From RGIG9379 sp031553005 (GTDB taxonomy: Bacteria > Bacteroidota > Bacteroidia > Bacteroidales > Paludibacteraceae), in assembly GCA_031553005.1 (NCBI GenBank), contig JAVBMA010000010.1, forward strand, positions 62,001-126,000: a stretch of DNA of 64,000 bases. Direction: 5' to 3'. How positions within the stretch are numbered: the first letter of the stretch is position 1; each line of letters opens with the position of its first letter. Below are positions 17,265 to 26,737 of this stretch, piece after piece. Position numbers and translations under genes: made by a program. The notes under the pieces were generated by a model that worked only from the letters and a program-made list of their open reading frames with translations, ran no database searches and had not been told where the DNA came from.

Positions 17265-18734
17265 ATGGATGAAAAATTAAAAGACCAGGATGTTTTATTG
17301 GTCAAAGAAAAAGGTAGCAATGAACTGAAAGTTGCAGCAGACAAGAATGGCAAAGTGAAAAAGCCTGATGGAGAAAACCCTGATTTTCTAAAAATTGACA
17401 AGCATGCAAACATCTTAGAAAACTTCTTTAAAAACTTCATGCGCCAAGCAAAGAACCCGACGCAATTTGAATTTTTTCGTGTACCGGCAGAGAAGTTTCA
17501 GGAAACAATACAAAAATTGCAGGAGGCTTTCAAAAATCCTGACAAACCGGAAAACAAGGAATTACTTGACAAACATCGTGTTGAACCGGAAACATTTCTA
17601 AAAACACAGAAACAAACGCAGGAACAATCGCAAGTAAAAGAAGAAGTACAAGTACAGGAACAACCACAGGAGCAAACACAGTCACAATCGAAACCACAGG
17701 TGCAAGCACCTTCGTCATCCGACAATGCTATTGATGAAAGCCGTATAGATTGGAATCAGTTTGAGCGGCTTGGTGTCAGCCGCGACACATTGGAAAAAAC
17801 AGGTAATTTGGAAAAGCTTCTCAATTGGCAGAAAACGGACTTGCTAGTTATAAGTCCCAAATTTGACGAGATTTCCCTCCGTACCGATGCACGGTTGTCT
17901 TTGCGCGAAATGCCGGACGGCAAACTGTCGGTATCTGTCCACGCTATCCGCAAAGCGCCGGAACTGGAACGCCCCTATTTTGGGGTAAGATTTACCGAAG
18001 AGGATAAGCAAAACTTATTGAAAACCGGGAATCTCGGGCGGGTTGCCGAAGCCGAATACAGGCAAGGCGAGAAAACGCCTGTCCTTTTATCTGTTGACAG
18101 GCAAACCAATGAGTTGATTGCCGTCCGCGCCGACAAAATAAAAATACCTGAAACCATTAAAGGCGTACAATTGAATGAACAGCAGAAGAAAGAATTATCG
18201 GAGGGGAAAGCTGTATATATCGAAAACATGACATCAAAAAAAAATACGCCGTTTTCCGCATATCTTCAATTCAACACAGATAGGCGAGGTTTCGAATTTC
18301 GTTTTGACAACGACAGGAAACAGGAACAAAACCAAAAACAGGGCAACAAGCAGGATGATGTTCCAAGAACATTCCGAAAGAAAGAACTGACCCAAGACCA
18401 ACGCGACAGTTTGCGGGAAGGAAAAACCGTGTATACAGGTGAATTGCTTGACCAAAAAGGGAAAAAGTACAGCGGTTATATCACTTTGAACAAAGAAACA
18501 GGCAAAACGGATTTTATGTTTCCTAAAGATTACAAGGATGCTCTTGCCGCAGGCAATGTTATTCCCGATGACCGACACAAAACACAAGTGGCTGTCAATT
18601 CCGAAGGAAAAACAAACGAAGCAACCAAGTATGTGAAAGAACCATTGGATAAAGGTCAGACACAACCGACCGAAAAGCAACAGGAAAAACAAGAAAACAA
18701 AAGAGTAATAAGCAAGCCTAAATTAAAAATATAA
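17265..18734 (+). CDS. DUF4099/DUF3945-type ICE protein
   Basis: 489 residues from the ATG at 17265 (MDEKLKDQDVLLVKEK); an upstream in-frame ATG at 17205 lies before the hairpin and is less likely. Residues ~1-100 are a conserved N-terminal region, ~115-150 a Gln/Lys/Glu-rich linker, and ~160-260 the DUF4099 region (IDWNQFERLGVSRDTLEKTG). Two DUF3945-like stretches follow (VQLNEQQKKELSEGKAVYI and LTQDQRDSLREGKTVYTGEL). Proteins of this kind are standard cargo-independent genes of Bacteroidota conjugative elements, next to a topoisomerase, as here. Their molecular function is unknown. The topoisomerase gene begins 95 bp downstream. Confidence 0.85.
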   Translation: MDEKLKDQDVLLVKEKGSNELKVAADKNGKVKKPDGENPDFLKIDKHANILENFFKNFMRQAKNPTQFEFFRVPAEKFQETIQKLQEAFKNPDKPENKELLDKHRVEPETFLKTQKQTQEQSQVKEEVQVQEQPQEQTQSQSKPQVQAPSSSDNAIDESRIDWNQFERLGVSRDTLEKTGNLEKLLNWQKTDLLVISPKFDEISLRTDARLSLREMPDGKLSVSVHAIRKAPELERPYFGVRFTEEDKQNLLKTGNLGRVAEAEYRQGEKTPVLLSVDRQTNELIAVRADKIKIPETIKGVQLNEQQKKELSEGKAVYIENMTSKKNTPFSAYLQFNTDRRGFEFRFDNDRKQEQNQKQGNKQDDVPRTFRKKELTQDQRDSLREGKTVYTGELLDQKGKKYSGYITLNKETGKTDFMFPKDYKDALAAGNVIPDDRHKTQVAVNSEGKTNEATKYVKEPLDKGQTQPTEKQQEKQENKRVISKPKLKI

Positions 18735-18829
18735 CATTAACCACAAAATCCGGATGAGTGAGCGCAAAACCAAACTTGTTTGAGTTTTGTCAAGCGAAGA
18801 AGGATTTATCCAAAAATTCAACATATAAT

Positions 18830-19369
18830 ATGATAGCAATAATAGCAGAAAAGCCGAGTGTGGCACGCGAAATCGCAAACATTGTCGGCGCAAAAACAAA
18901 AGAAGATGGCTTTTTATCCGGCAACGGTTATTTAGTTACATGGGCATTGGGACACCTTGTGCAGCTTGCCATGCCCGAAGATTACGGGTTTGCAGGATTT
19001 ATCAGGAAAAACCTGCCGATTATCCCCAGAGAGTTTATCCTGAAACCCCGGCAAATAAAAGAAGGCAAGGAGTATAAACCCGATGGTGGGGCTTTGAAAC
19101 AACTGAAAGTCATCAAAACGGTTTTTGAGCAATGCGATAAAATCATCGTGGCGACCGATGCTGGTCGCGAAGGATGCTTGATTTTCAGATACATCTACAA
19201 TCATTTGAATTGCCGTAAACCCTTTGAACGCTTATGGATAAGCAGTTTGACCGACAAAGCCATTAAAGATGGTTTGCAAAACCTGAAACCGGGCAGCGAT
19301 TATGATAACCTGTATTTGGCAGCCAAAGCAAGAAGCGAAGCAGATTGGCTTGTAGGTTATCCCAGATAA
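18830..19369 (+). pseudogene. topB: DNA topoisomerase III, 5' part, cut by the RIT element
   Basis: From ATG 18830 (MIAIIAEKPSVAREIANIVG) the frame encodes the Toprim-containing N-terminal part of a type IA topoisomerase, with ATDAGREG near residue 108 (metal-binding DxDxx-type motif in family context). After ARSEADWLVG it enters the RIT element and stops three codons later (YPR). Joining position 19351 to 27885 restores DWLVGINASQAL and one frame of about 690 codons. The fragment alone lacks the catalytic tyrosine. In ICEs such topoisomerases aid excision or transfer (Exc of CTnDOT is one). Confidence 0.92.
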
Positions 19370-19383
19370 AATATTACCCGAGG
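19352..19383 (+). repeat. RIT left terminal inverted repeat
   Basis: 32 bp, begins GTAGGTTATCCCAG and ends ATTACCCGAGG. It is the exact reverse complement of 27831-27862. The first five or six bases double as the target repeat. Confidence 0.9.
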
Positions 19384-19481
19384 GAATTAAGGTAAAAACA
19401 TAGATAATCAAGTGCTTAAAAACAAGTCACCTTGGATAATATTAGTTGTTTATATATTAAAAAGGCTTATATAACACAAAA

Positions 19482-19509
19482 AAAAGACACCCTGCATTGG
19501 ATGTCTTTT
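19482..19509 (-). terminator. Terminator of the 63-aa gene
   Basis: AAAAGACA (19482-19489) pairs with TGTCTTTT (19502-19509). On the minus strand the hairpin is followed by a T-run. It lies 20 bp past the stop of the gene at 19529-19720. Confidence 0.6.
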
Positions 19510-19528
19510 CTTAAATATAGATATATTT

Positions 19529-19720
19529 TTAATCTTTACCAACAAGGTTGGTATGGAATTCCTTTCTAGTGAAATCCTCCCTTGTGTAAGGGCGAGGCTC
19601 CATTTTATCCTGAATCATCAAAGCTACCTCTAAGCGATTGCTTTGGGTGCTTTGTAACAGCCTTTCAATTCTTTCTTTATTTTCTTCGAAATAGGCTTTT
19701 GTTCGTTCTGCTCTATTCAT
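19529..19720 (-). CDS. Small charged protein of the RIT element, unknown function
   Basis: 63 residues (MNRAERTKAYFEENKERIER and so on), highly charged and probably helical in its first half, with no Cys and no membrane segment. I do not recognise it. It is more likely a real gene than a chance frame because it has a full-consensus promoter (19750-19781) with the -7 box 30 bp upstream and a hairpin with T-run just after the stop. It is a stand-alone transcript downstream of the metallophosphoesterase gene at 19916-21478. A small regulator or an antitoxin-like partner for the cargo operon is possible, without direct evidence. Confidence 0.6.
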   Translation of the reverse strand: MNRAERTKAYFEENKERIERLLQSTQSNRLEVALMIQDKMEPRPYTREDFTRKEFHTNLVGKD

Positions 19721-19749
19721 ATTGCTTCGTTAATTAATTAAAGCGGGTG

Positions 19750-19781
19750 CAAAGATAAGGTTTTTTATCTTATCTGCAAAA
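19750..19781 (-). promoter_or_regulatory. Full-consensus promoter of the 63-aa gene
   Basis: On the minus strand TTTTG (19777-19781) is followed by 19 nt and TATCTTTG (19750-19757), an exact match to TTTG-N19-TAnnTTTG. Confidence 0.75.
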
Positions 19782-19915
19782 TGTTTTTTATTTTTTATAA
19801 CTAACTCTTCTTGAGCTATCCTCTTGACTGAGCATTTTTCTGTAAAAAAAGAACAATTGTCAATTAAATAAGTTCAAATAAGCTTAACTTTTACACTCGC
19901 TACTTTAAACGTTTA

Positions 19916-21478
19916 TTATTTCATTTTATTTTCTGAGTCAAGAAATTTTCCTGGCATCTCTACCGACACTATATTCACAACTAACTGACCAGCAAGCCTA
20001 AACTTATTTAACTGTTCAATCAGAATATCCTTTTCATGTTTCTTTGCATAGGAGGATATTAACGAGTCTTCAGGGTGATCCCTGCTACTTATCTCATAAT
20101 ATAATATGAGATGCGTTAATTTATCGCCACTTTCTTTTAATTTGCTCAAAACATCTGAACCAAAAACAGTTAGTCTGTTTTCTTCTGTTTCATTTGCTAT
20201 ATGAAGCTTTCCTACATCAATTTTTTGTACTAAGATATTTATATCTGTAGTACTCGCATCATACATAAAATAGTCATAAATCTTACTTTCAATAGTTGAC
20301 GGATCAAAATTTCTAACACGGAGATTAGTTGTTTGGCCAAATTGACGCTTAATGTCAGGTTTTTCCCAATTTCTTTTTTCGTATTTATTACGTAAGTCAA
20401 AAGTTAGAACACAGTTGTCGTTAAATTTCCATGATGGCTCTTGATGCACCGATATTTGATTATAGCTACATGTAAGTAATTCAATACTATTTGTTATATC
20501 ATCAACACAAATAATAGATGTGGAATACGGAAAATCTTGTCCTCCTTTTTCAGTTGTCCAGCATGGTGTCCCTATCCTGAAATGCTGAACTCTGTTTTTA
20601 ATCAGGTCTGGAATATCTGTTTTCACCGCATGATCATGTCCTGAAAAGATAATATCACTACAACTCTCTATGAAATTAAACGTATACATTCCCGTCAGAT
20701 CAATTGGATTCATCTCAAACCATGATAAGTTATACGGATTTTGATGCATCAAGGTTATAATCGTATAATCAGGGCATTTGAGCATAATCTTAGAATGTAG
20801 TTCTCTTGCTATATTTTTACCTACTCTAAATTCTCTTTTTGCAGGAAACTTATCTTTCTCAGCCTCTTTTTTCAAATCATTTTCCGCATATAGCCATTCA
20901 GTATTCAAATTAAGGAAGCAGACTTTATTTTTATGAAAAATTTTTATTCCCGTTACATGCTCCAGTTTTGTCCCTTGAAAGGGAGGAAAAGAGAAATAGT
21001 CAAAATCCTCATTCTGATTAAATGCAATGTTGGAGTGGAAATTGTTGAAATCAACAAATTCTTTTTCATGATTAGAAAGAAATGTATCTAAAACCTTTTC
21101 ACCTTGCCTTACAGTTGGTCCCAATTTGGAAAAATCATCAAATTTTTTAATCAACTCCTGATATTGAGATATGGTTTTAATGCTTCCCTTTTTTTTATCA
21201 TGGTTACCTGGAACCATAATCATATGCTGTGGAGGAACATCTATTTTTTCACAAAAATCCAATAGGATATTTTTCGCATTGTCATAATTATCAGTATCTC
21301 CTTTGTTGATAATATCACCAGGCAGAACAATGTACTCTGGTTTCCATTTTATATGGTCTCCTTTCTTTAATAGTTTATTAAGTTCCTCTGCAAATTCACT
21401 AAGGATACGACTTTGAAATTCCTGGTCTTTATTATCAAGATGGAGGTCTGAAAGATTGAGTATCGAGAACTTATTCAT
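19916..21478 (-). CDS. Calcineurin-like metallophosphoesterase of the RIT cargo operon
   Basis: 520 residues, no signal peptide, hence cytoplasmic. All five metallophosphoesterase motifs are present: LSDLHLD (D11, H13), LPGDIIN (D55), VPGNHDK (N92, H93), LMHQNP (~H242) and FSGHDH (~277-281). The di-metal site therefore looks complete, and the enzyme should cut phosphodiester or phosphomonoester bonds in a nucleotide, nucleic acid or protein. Residues ~300-520 are an extra domain I do not recognise, with VLTFDLRNKYEKR and a late LTHLILYYEI strand. The start overlaps the stop of the 943-aa gene by 8 bp, so the two are translated together and probably work as one system. Arrangement on a mobile element suggests defence. 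Confidence 0.85.
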   Translation of the reverse strand: MNKFSILNLSDLHLDNKDQEFQSRILSEFAEELNKLLKKGDHIKWKPEYIVLPGDIINKGDTDNYDNAKNILLDFCEKIDVPPQHMIMVPGNHDKKKGSIKTISQYQELIKKFDDFSKLGPTVRQGEKVLDTFLSNHEKEFVDFNNFHSNIAFNQNEDFDYFSFPPFQGTKLEHVTGIKIFHKNKVCFLNLNTEWLYAENDLKKEAEKDKFPAKREFRVGKNIARELHSKIMLKCPDYTIITLMHQNPYNLSWFEMNPIDLTGMYTFNFIESCSDIIFSGHDHAVKTDIPDLIKNRVQHFRIGTPCWTTEKGGQDFPYSTSIICVDDITNSIELLTCSYNQISVHQEPSWKFNDNCVLTFDLRNKYEKRNWEKPDIKRQFGQTTNLRVRNFDPSTIESKIYDYFMYDASTTDINILVQKIDVGKLHIANETEENRLTVFGSDVLSKLKESGDKLTHLILYYEISSRDHPEDSLISSYAKKHEKDILIEQLNKFRLAGQLVVNIVSVEMPGKFLDSENKMK

Positions 21479-24302
21479 TTTCGGATGTTTTTGAAGTGTT
21501 GAATAAATTTCGCTTTTTCATTGTATAGTTCCATAAACTCCTATAAAAGGATGTTCTGTAAGAAAAATAGGTACCTCTTGTTTCATAGTTGCTTATAAAT
21601 ATCCCCCCCAATGGATCAGATGGTAAATTAGATATCACCTTTTTCAATGGATCTTCATTCATATCTCTTTTTTTATTTTTTTCCAATTCATCATCTAAAA
21701 GTATCGTTCCACCTACATGACGAGGTACTGATTTAATTTTTCTTTCGACGCTTCTGCCTTCGTCTAATTCTTTTATTCCTTGAAGATATGCATTGAAGAG
21801 GCAGATGATAAAATCTTTACTCTGATTTATATCATTTTCATAATCAATCAAATGGGCCTGTTTTATTTTTTCTTTCATAAAGCCAATTTCTCTCCTTCTC
21901 TCATCGGTTGCATAGAAAGTTAATATTTCAAAGGTGACCTTTTTTCCTATTTTTTCCTTAAAAGTTAGGTCGTCTTTCACTATGTATAAATCCAATATAG
22001 CCATTCTATCATCGCCTACTTTTTCGAAGTATCGTTTGCTTAGTTCTTCCCATAAGGTTTTAGCAAAAAGATATACTTTCTCATAACACATCAACCACAA
22101 TTCTGAAAATACAGGATCAAAAGGTTTAAATCGTTGCCCTTTTAGGAAAGATATCCCATCGATCCTCTCATATTCTGACGAATAATCGTTGCGGAAACCC
22201 ACCATAAAAAGACGAAGTAAATAAGGAATAAAATATTCTTTATTTATTTTTCCGTTCCTGTCATAATATTGGGATATCTGTAAAAAATATTTCCAGTAAG
22301 CATAATAAAACAATGGATAGTCGCGATTAAAGCCAAAATGAAACGTTTGTGCATCAATAAAGAAATATTCGATAGTTTCTTTACTGACTATCTTGGATAA
22401 GATATAGAATACCTCATCGTCCTCATTGTAATATTTTTGATTTTTCAGTAGCGTGCCAATATTAATCAACGACTCTTTGTTATTAATAAACCGATTCCAT
22501 GTAAGTTGTATCTTTTCAGACTGATGAACTTCTTTTATCAGTTCTATATTAGCCTCATCCTTCGGTATTCCTGGATAACTTTGATGTAATAGATTATAGG
22601 TGAAATTGGATGCCTCTTTCCATACACTGATCGCAAAAAGTTCGGGGTATGTAATTTGGTTAATATTTATTCTGAGATTCATACGCATAGAAGATACTCG
22701 CTCATAACCAGAAACACTTAAAAAGGCTTCTTCTATTTGCTGGTTGTGCTTATCTTTGTGCTTTTCACTGTTGTTTTCAGGTTGCAGCAATTTCAGTATT
22801 TCCTTATAGGCAAAGTCAAAACTTGTAATGTGCTGTTGAATACCACCATTATATTCCAGATTAATATCTCGGCTGTCTTTCTGGTGAAATCGATTGTAAT
22901 AGGCCTCTTCAAAGGCAGTGATAGTTTCACTCAAAATCTCATCAATATGCCCGATTTCAAGTTGTGGGCTATCCCTAAAGCCTTTCAGTAATTTATTAAT
23001 ATAGGATAAGGCGCCATGCAGTTCAAGAAGATATGGTGCATGCAGCGAATTTCGGAGACTTTCATTAAACAGTCCATATATCTTTAAAAGTCGTTCTCGT
23101 AATATTTTGCCTACTCTGCATGCATTTAGCAGTTCTCTTATTTCTCTAAGATCTTTTGGCTCAAATATGAAGTTTTCAAATTTATCGTAGTCAGAATCTA
23201 CTCCCTCGTCTTTTCCTTTCTTGTTTTTGGGATCAAGTTTCTCTTTATCAGGCTTTTCCTCTCTCAAAAGTACTACCTTAACTCGACGTATACATTTTTT
23301 TACATTTTTATCATTACTGCAGATATCTTCCAACTTATGTATTTGGTCTATATTTGCTTTGTGCGATAAAGTCTTTCCTCCGGTTAAGTTAGAGTCAAAA
23401 CAAGTATCCCCTTCAAAAACCTCATGAATATAGTTTTTAAATTCATCATAACATCCTACTTTTGTTTCCCATATCAGCTTAATTTTTATATTGTCTGTAT
23501 TTTTAACTTTTATAAATTTACCCTGAAGTGGTTCTGAATCAAATCTATAATCAATATCATAACCTATATTGGTATAACACGAAAGAAATACTTTCTTAAC
23601 AGGAATTTCAGATGCGGATGACGCTCCATTAAAGGGATGACACAAATTACGTACAGAAGAAAAAAAACTATCCAGTTCGGAAATATTGTTAGAGAAAGAA
23701 ATCACTACCAATTCATCATTATCGAAGCTGTCTACAATTATGGAATCAAAGCAAATATCGCCTACGTTATTTCTGCTGTTAGAGAGAGAAAGTATCTTTT
23801 CTTTTATCTCTTCAATTATTCCACAACCATGTCCAAACAGGAGATCGTTATTGATTTTTAGTTTATTTATACCGATAAACGGATATCTTTTCTCTGTATG
23901 ATCATCCCCCTTTCGTAAAAAGGTTTGCTTTGCCTTGTTTTCCAGATAAGCAGGTGTTTTTGCGCATGAAATTCCCGTTATCACTTTACTGCTATGCTGA
24001 TACTTTGTTTCATTTTTGTCTGTATCACGATATCCATGATTTGCATGGAATATTCTGTCGCAAAAAGCAAAATCATCTATAAGTGAAACCACCAGTAAAC
24101 CATAATTTCCAAATAAACGATATCCCCTAGGATCATACAAGTGGTTAGGAAGTTTTTGCAAGCTATATTTATCAATTCCATTTTTGTAGTTTGAAAAAAA
24201 TTGCTTTTCCAATACTTCTCGGTATAATTCTTTCCCTTCCAGTTGAAAGGGATATGCGATTAACCCAAGCACCAATCCACATTTTTCGAAGTGATCTGTC
24301 AT
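21471..24302 (-). CDS. Large protein of unknown function, first gene of the RIT cargo operon
   Basis: 943 residues, no signal peptide or membrane segment. I do not recognise the family. Residues ~1-300 contain three alternating strand/helix units with similar strands (YRLFGNYGLLVVSLIDD, NDELVVISFSNNISELDSFF, IKIKLIWETKVGCYDEFKNY). These look like ferredoxin-like alpha/beta units. A Lys/Asp/Glu-rich linker lies near residues 370-395 (KEKLDPKNKKGKDEG). The remaining ~540 residues are mostly helical. No Walker, helicase or nuclease motif was found. The gene is coupled to the metallophosphoesterase downstream. A sensor or scaffold with the phosphoesterase as effector is my inference. Confidence 0.8.
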   Translation of the reverse strand: MTDHFEKCGLVLGLIAYPFQLEGKELYREVLEKQFFSNYKNGIDKYSLQKLPNHLYDPRGYRLFGNYGLLVVSLIDDFAFCDRIFHANHGYRDTDKNETKYQHSSKVITGISCAKTPAYLENKAKQTFLRKGDDHTEKRYPFIGINKLKINNDLLFGHGCGIIEEIKEKILSLSNSRNNVGDICFDSIIVDSFDNDELVVISFSNNISELDSFFSSVRNLCHPFNGASSASEIPVKKVFLSCYTNIGYDIDYRFDSEPLQGKFIKVKNTDNIKIKLIWETKVGCYDEFKNYIHEVFEGDTCFDSNLTGGKTLSHKANIDQIHKLEDICSNDKNVKKCIRRVKVVLLREEKPDKEKLDPKNKKGKDEGVDSDYDKFENFIFEPKDLREIRELLNACRVGKILRERLLKIYGLFNESLRNSLHAPYLLELHGALSYINKLLKGFRDSPQLEIGHIDEILSETITAFEEAYYNRFHQKDSRDINLEYNGGIQQHITSFDFAYKEILKLLQPENNSEKHKDKHNQQIEEAFLSVSGYERVSSMRMNLRININQITYPELFAISVWKEASNFTYNLLHQSYPGIPKDEANIELIKEVHQSEKIQLTWNRFINNKESLINIGTLLKNQKYYNEDDEVFYILSKIVSKETIEYFFIDAQTFHFGFNRDYPLFYYAYWKYFLQISQYYDRNGKINKEYFIPYLLRLFMVGFRNDYSSEYERIDGISFLKGQRFKPFDPVFSELWLMCYEKVYLFAKTLWEELSKRYFEKVGDDRMAILDLYIVKDDLTFKEKIGKKVTFEILTFYATDERRREIGFMKEKIKQAHLIDYENDINQSKDFIICLFNAYLQGIKELDEGRSVERKIKSVPRHVGGTILLDDELEKNKKRDMNEDPLKKVISNLPSDPLGGIFISNYETRGTYFSYRTSFYRSLWNYTMKKRNLFNTSKTSENE

Positions 24303-24335
24303 ATTTTGTTGTAAGTGATTTTAACGTTCAGTTTG

Positions 24336-24362
24336 CAAAATTAACAAAAACCATTGATATTT
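24336..24362 (-). promoter_or_regulatory. Promoter of the RIT cargo operon
   Basis: On the minus strand TAATTTTG (24336-24343) has ATTG 19 nt upstream (starting near 24366), close to the TTTG-N19-TAnnTTTG consensus. It lies 34 bp before the ATG at 24302. The 224-bp gap to ritA holds little else except the AGAGGA ribosome site of ritA. Confidence 0.55.
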
Positions 24363-24526
24363 CAATTGTTATCAAATATGGATTCGCATTAGAACCCAAT
24401 ACTCTTAAAAATATGGAAAACGCTTTTGAGATGAAGTTTATTAGACAATTTTATGTATGTCATTTTCTACCTTTTATTTTCTATGTTTTTACTGTATATT
24501 TTAGAGGAATTAATAAATAAAAAATT

Positions 24527-25756
24527 ATGAAAATGAACAGTATTTGCTTCAAAGAAAGCAGAAAAAACTTTGAAGAGTTTCTCTTTACTTTAGGGCATAG
24601 TAAAGGGACTATGGAGACCTATCAGTGGATGCTATCTCGTTTAGAGAGATTCATGATTGAAAATGATATTCTTTCTTATTCTCCTAAAATAGGAATCGCT
24701 TTTTGTGAGGAAGAGACGAATTTCAAGACGACCTCTACACGTCATCTACAAAGAGCAAAACTTATTATTCGGCGTTTAGATGATTTTCTTGGTGGAAATT
24801 TCAATTTGTTATCAGCAAATGAGATTCCGGTTTCAGAGTGCCACATCGAATATTTTCAAAATTTTCTTAAAAGCCTTCGGCTACAAGGATTGAAAGATTC
24901 AACAGTCAAAGAATACTATTATTGCTGTGTCAAAATACTTCATTCTTTTTCTCTACATGAGGTTTATGACCTTTCAAAAATTCAATCACAAGATATTTAT
25001 GATGTATTTACAGAAAGCAATGATAAAGCAAATATCAGCAGGACTCTAAAATGTTTTTTACGTTACCTATTTAAGTCAGGTACACTTATTCATGACTTTT
25101 CAATATTTGTACCATCAGTGCGAAAGAGTAAGCCTATCCCTTCGGTATATACAAAAGAAGAAACAGAACAGCTATTATCAAGTGTCAACATAGAAGGAAA
25201 TACAGGAAAGAGGGATTATGCGATCATATTATTAGCACTAAGACTTGGAATCCGTTCAGGAGATATAACTAATTTACTACTATCGGATATTGATTTCCAG
25301 TCAAGTACAATAGAGTTTATTCAAGGGAAAACTGGTGTTCTCCAACGGCTGGAATTTATACCGGAAGTGAAAGAGGCTATACGTCTATATTTATTTAAAA
25401 GCAGACCGGAGACAAGCTGCACTAATCTTTTCATTTCTATACGCCCTCCTTTCAGACCATTAACTGTAATGGCTGTTACAAGTCTTATAACCCGATGTAT
25501 GAAAAGAAGTAGTATTGCTGCGGGGAGCAGGAAGCGAGGCGGTCATGCATTGAGGATGACTTTGGCCAGTGAATTGGTATCAGAAAAAGTACCATATGAA
25601 GTCGTCAGAAAGATTTTGGGACACGAGGATACAAAATCCATGAAACATTATGTAAAATTTGATGTCGAGATGTTACGATCCTGTGCTCTTGAAGTTCCTC
25701 CACTTGGAGGATTATATGCTGAATATGTTAATAATTGCATAAGAGGGCATGAATGA
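24527..25756 (+). CDS. ritA: Tyrosine recombinase, first of the RIT trio
   Basis: 409 residues. An N-terminal SAM-like core-binding region (to about 200) precedes the catalytic domain. Its key residues are present: Arg in LRLGIRSGDITNLLL, Lys in GKTGVLQRLEF, HALR in GGHALRMTLAS, Gly-His in ILGHEDTKS, and the nucleophile Tyr in KHYVKF. The ATG is preceded by an AGAGGA ribosome site. Its stop overlaps the start of the second recombinase (AATGATGG), the tight coupling typical of RIT elements. Function: DNA strand exchange at the element ends together with the other two recombinases. It appears intact. Confidence 0.9.
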   Translation: MKMNSICFKESRKNFEEFLFTLGHSKGTMETYQWMLSRLERFMIENDILSYSPKIGIAFCEEETNFKTTSTRHLQRAKLIIRRLDDFLGGNFNLLSANEIPVSECHIEYFQNFLKSLRLQGLKDSTVKEYYYCCVKILHSFSLHEVYDLSKIQSQDIYDVFTESNDKANISRTLKCFLRYLFKSGTLIHDFSIFVPSVRKSKPIPSVYTKEETEQLLSSVNIEGNTGKRDYAIILLALRLGIRSGDITNLLLSDIDFQSSTIEFIQGKTGVLQRLEFIPEVKEAIRLYLFKSRPETSCTNLFISIRPPFRPLTVMAVTSLITRCMKRSSIAAGSRKRGGHALRMTLASELVSEKVPYEVVRKILGHEDTKSMKHYVKFDVEMLRSCALEVPPLGGLYAEYVNNCIRGHE

Positions 25757-26737
25757 TGGCATATGTATTCACAAGCATCTTGGCTACAGAAATGCATAAT
25801 TATCTTGAACTACTTCTCACGGCAAGCATATTGAGAAAATCAGAAGTTCGCTGAAAAGTTTAGATTGTCATTTAAGCGCGTGCAATCATGATGATAAGAT
25901 TTTGACAGAAAGCATCTTGTCTTCATGGATAGCAAGTAAAAAAGTGAAGAACATTACGAAAGCAGGTGTGCTTTCTGATGTGAAAGGTTTTGCGCACTAT
26001 CTTTTCTCTCTTGGAATCAAAGCTGAACTTCCTGAATTTCCTATTATAAAATCCGATTATGTGCCATATGTATTTTCAGAAGAAGAATTCATGCGGATGG
26101 TATCTGCTGCTGATAATTTTGGCTGGGGAACAATAAGTCTCACACGCTCGGCTAAAGTCTTCCCGGTTTTGCTCCGCATCCTTTATGGTTGCGGGTTACG
26201 GCTGGGTGAGGGACTTTCTTTGGAATGGGAGGATATTGATTTAGAACATGGCATTATCACCATCCGTAAAGCTAAAAACATGAAACAACGGTTTGTGCCA
26301 ATGAGCAACTCATTAACCGAATTGCTTACATTATATAAAGAGAAACTACGATCTGAAAAATTTGTACTGATTATCTATTTGAAAGCCACTATGCTCCTTA
26401 TAAACCGTTTAAAAATAACTCGTTTTATGATTGGTTTTGCAAAATATTAAAAGCAGCAGATATCTGTTACTCCAAACAAACCCGGACGGAGAGAGGCCCG
26501 TGCCCACATTGCTTGAGACATACATTCGTATTGTACTCGTTCTTGAAATCGGAAGGTGAAGGGCGAAAACTAGAAAATACATCTGCATTTCTATCAGCCT
26601 ATTTGGGACATGACAATACAAAAGATACAGATAAATATCTCCGTGCAAGCCATACGGTTTATACAAGCTCCCACCAGAGAGTCGATGATTACATTGGAAA
26701 CTTAATCCCCAATATATACTTTAATGAAGACGAATGA
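25753..26737 (+). pseudogene. ritB: Tyrosine recombinase, second of the RIT trio, with two frameshifts
   Basis: The product is read in three frames. It starts MMAYVFTSILATEMHNYLEL, then near 25820 continues one frame over as HGKHIEKIRSSLKS, and near 26360 shifts again to DYLFESHYAPYKPF. Both shifts fit single-base losses. After correction the protein would be about 328 residues with catalytic Arg (GCGLRLGEGLSLEW), HCLRHTF, LGHDNTKDTDKYL, as usual for the B member of the trio. The stop lies 14 bp inside the next recombinase gene. As read, the gene cannot make a full recombinase, so element movement would need help or the sequence may contain errors. Confidence 0.85.

Noticed and set aside
24191..24520. 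Plus-strand open frame of 109 codons before ritA
   Set aside because: Its first part is antisense to the 943-aa gene and the rest covers that gene's promoter; composition is not gene-like.
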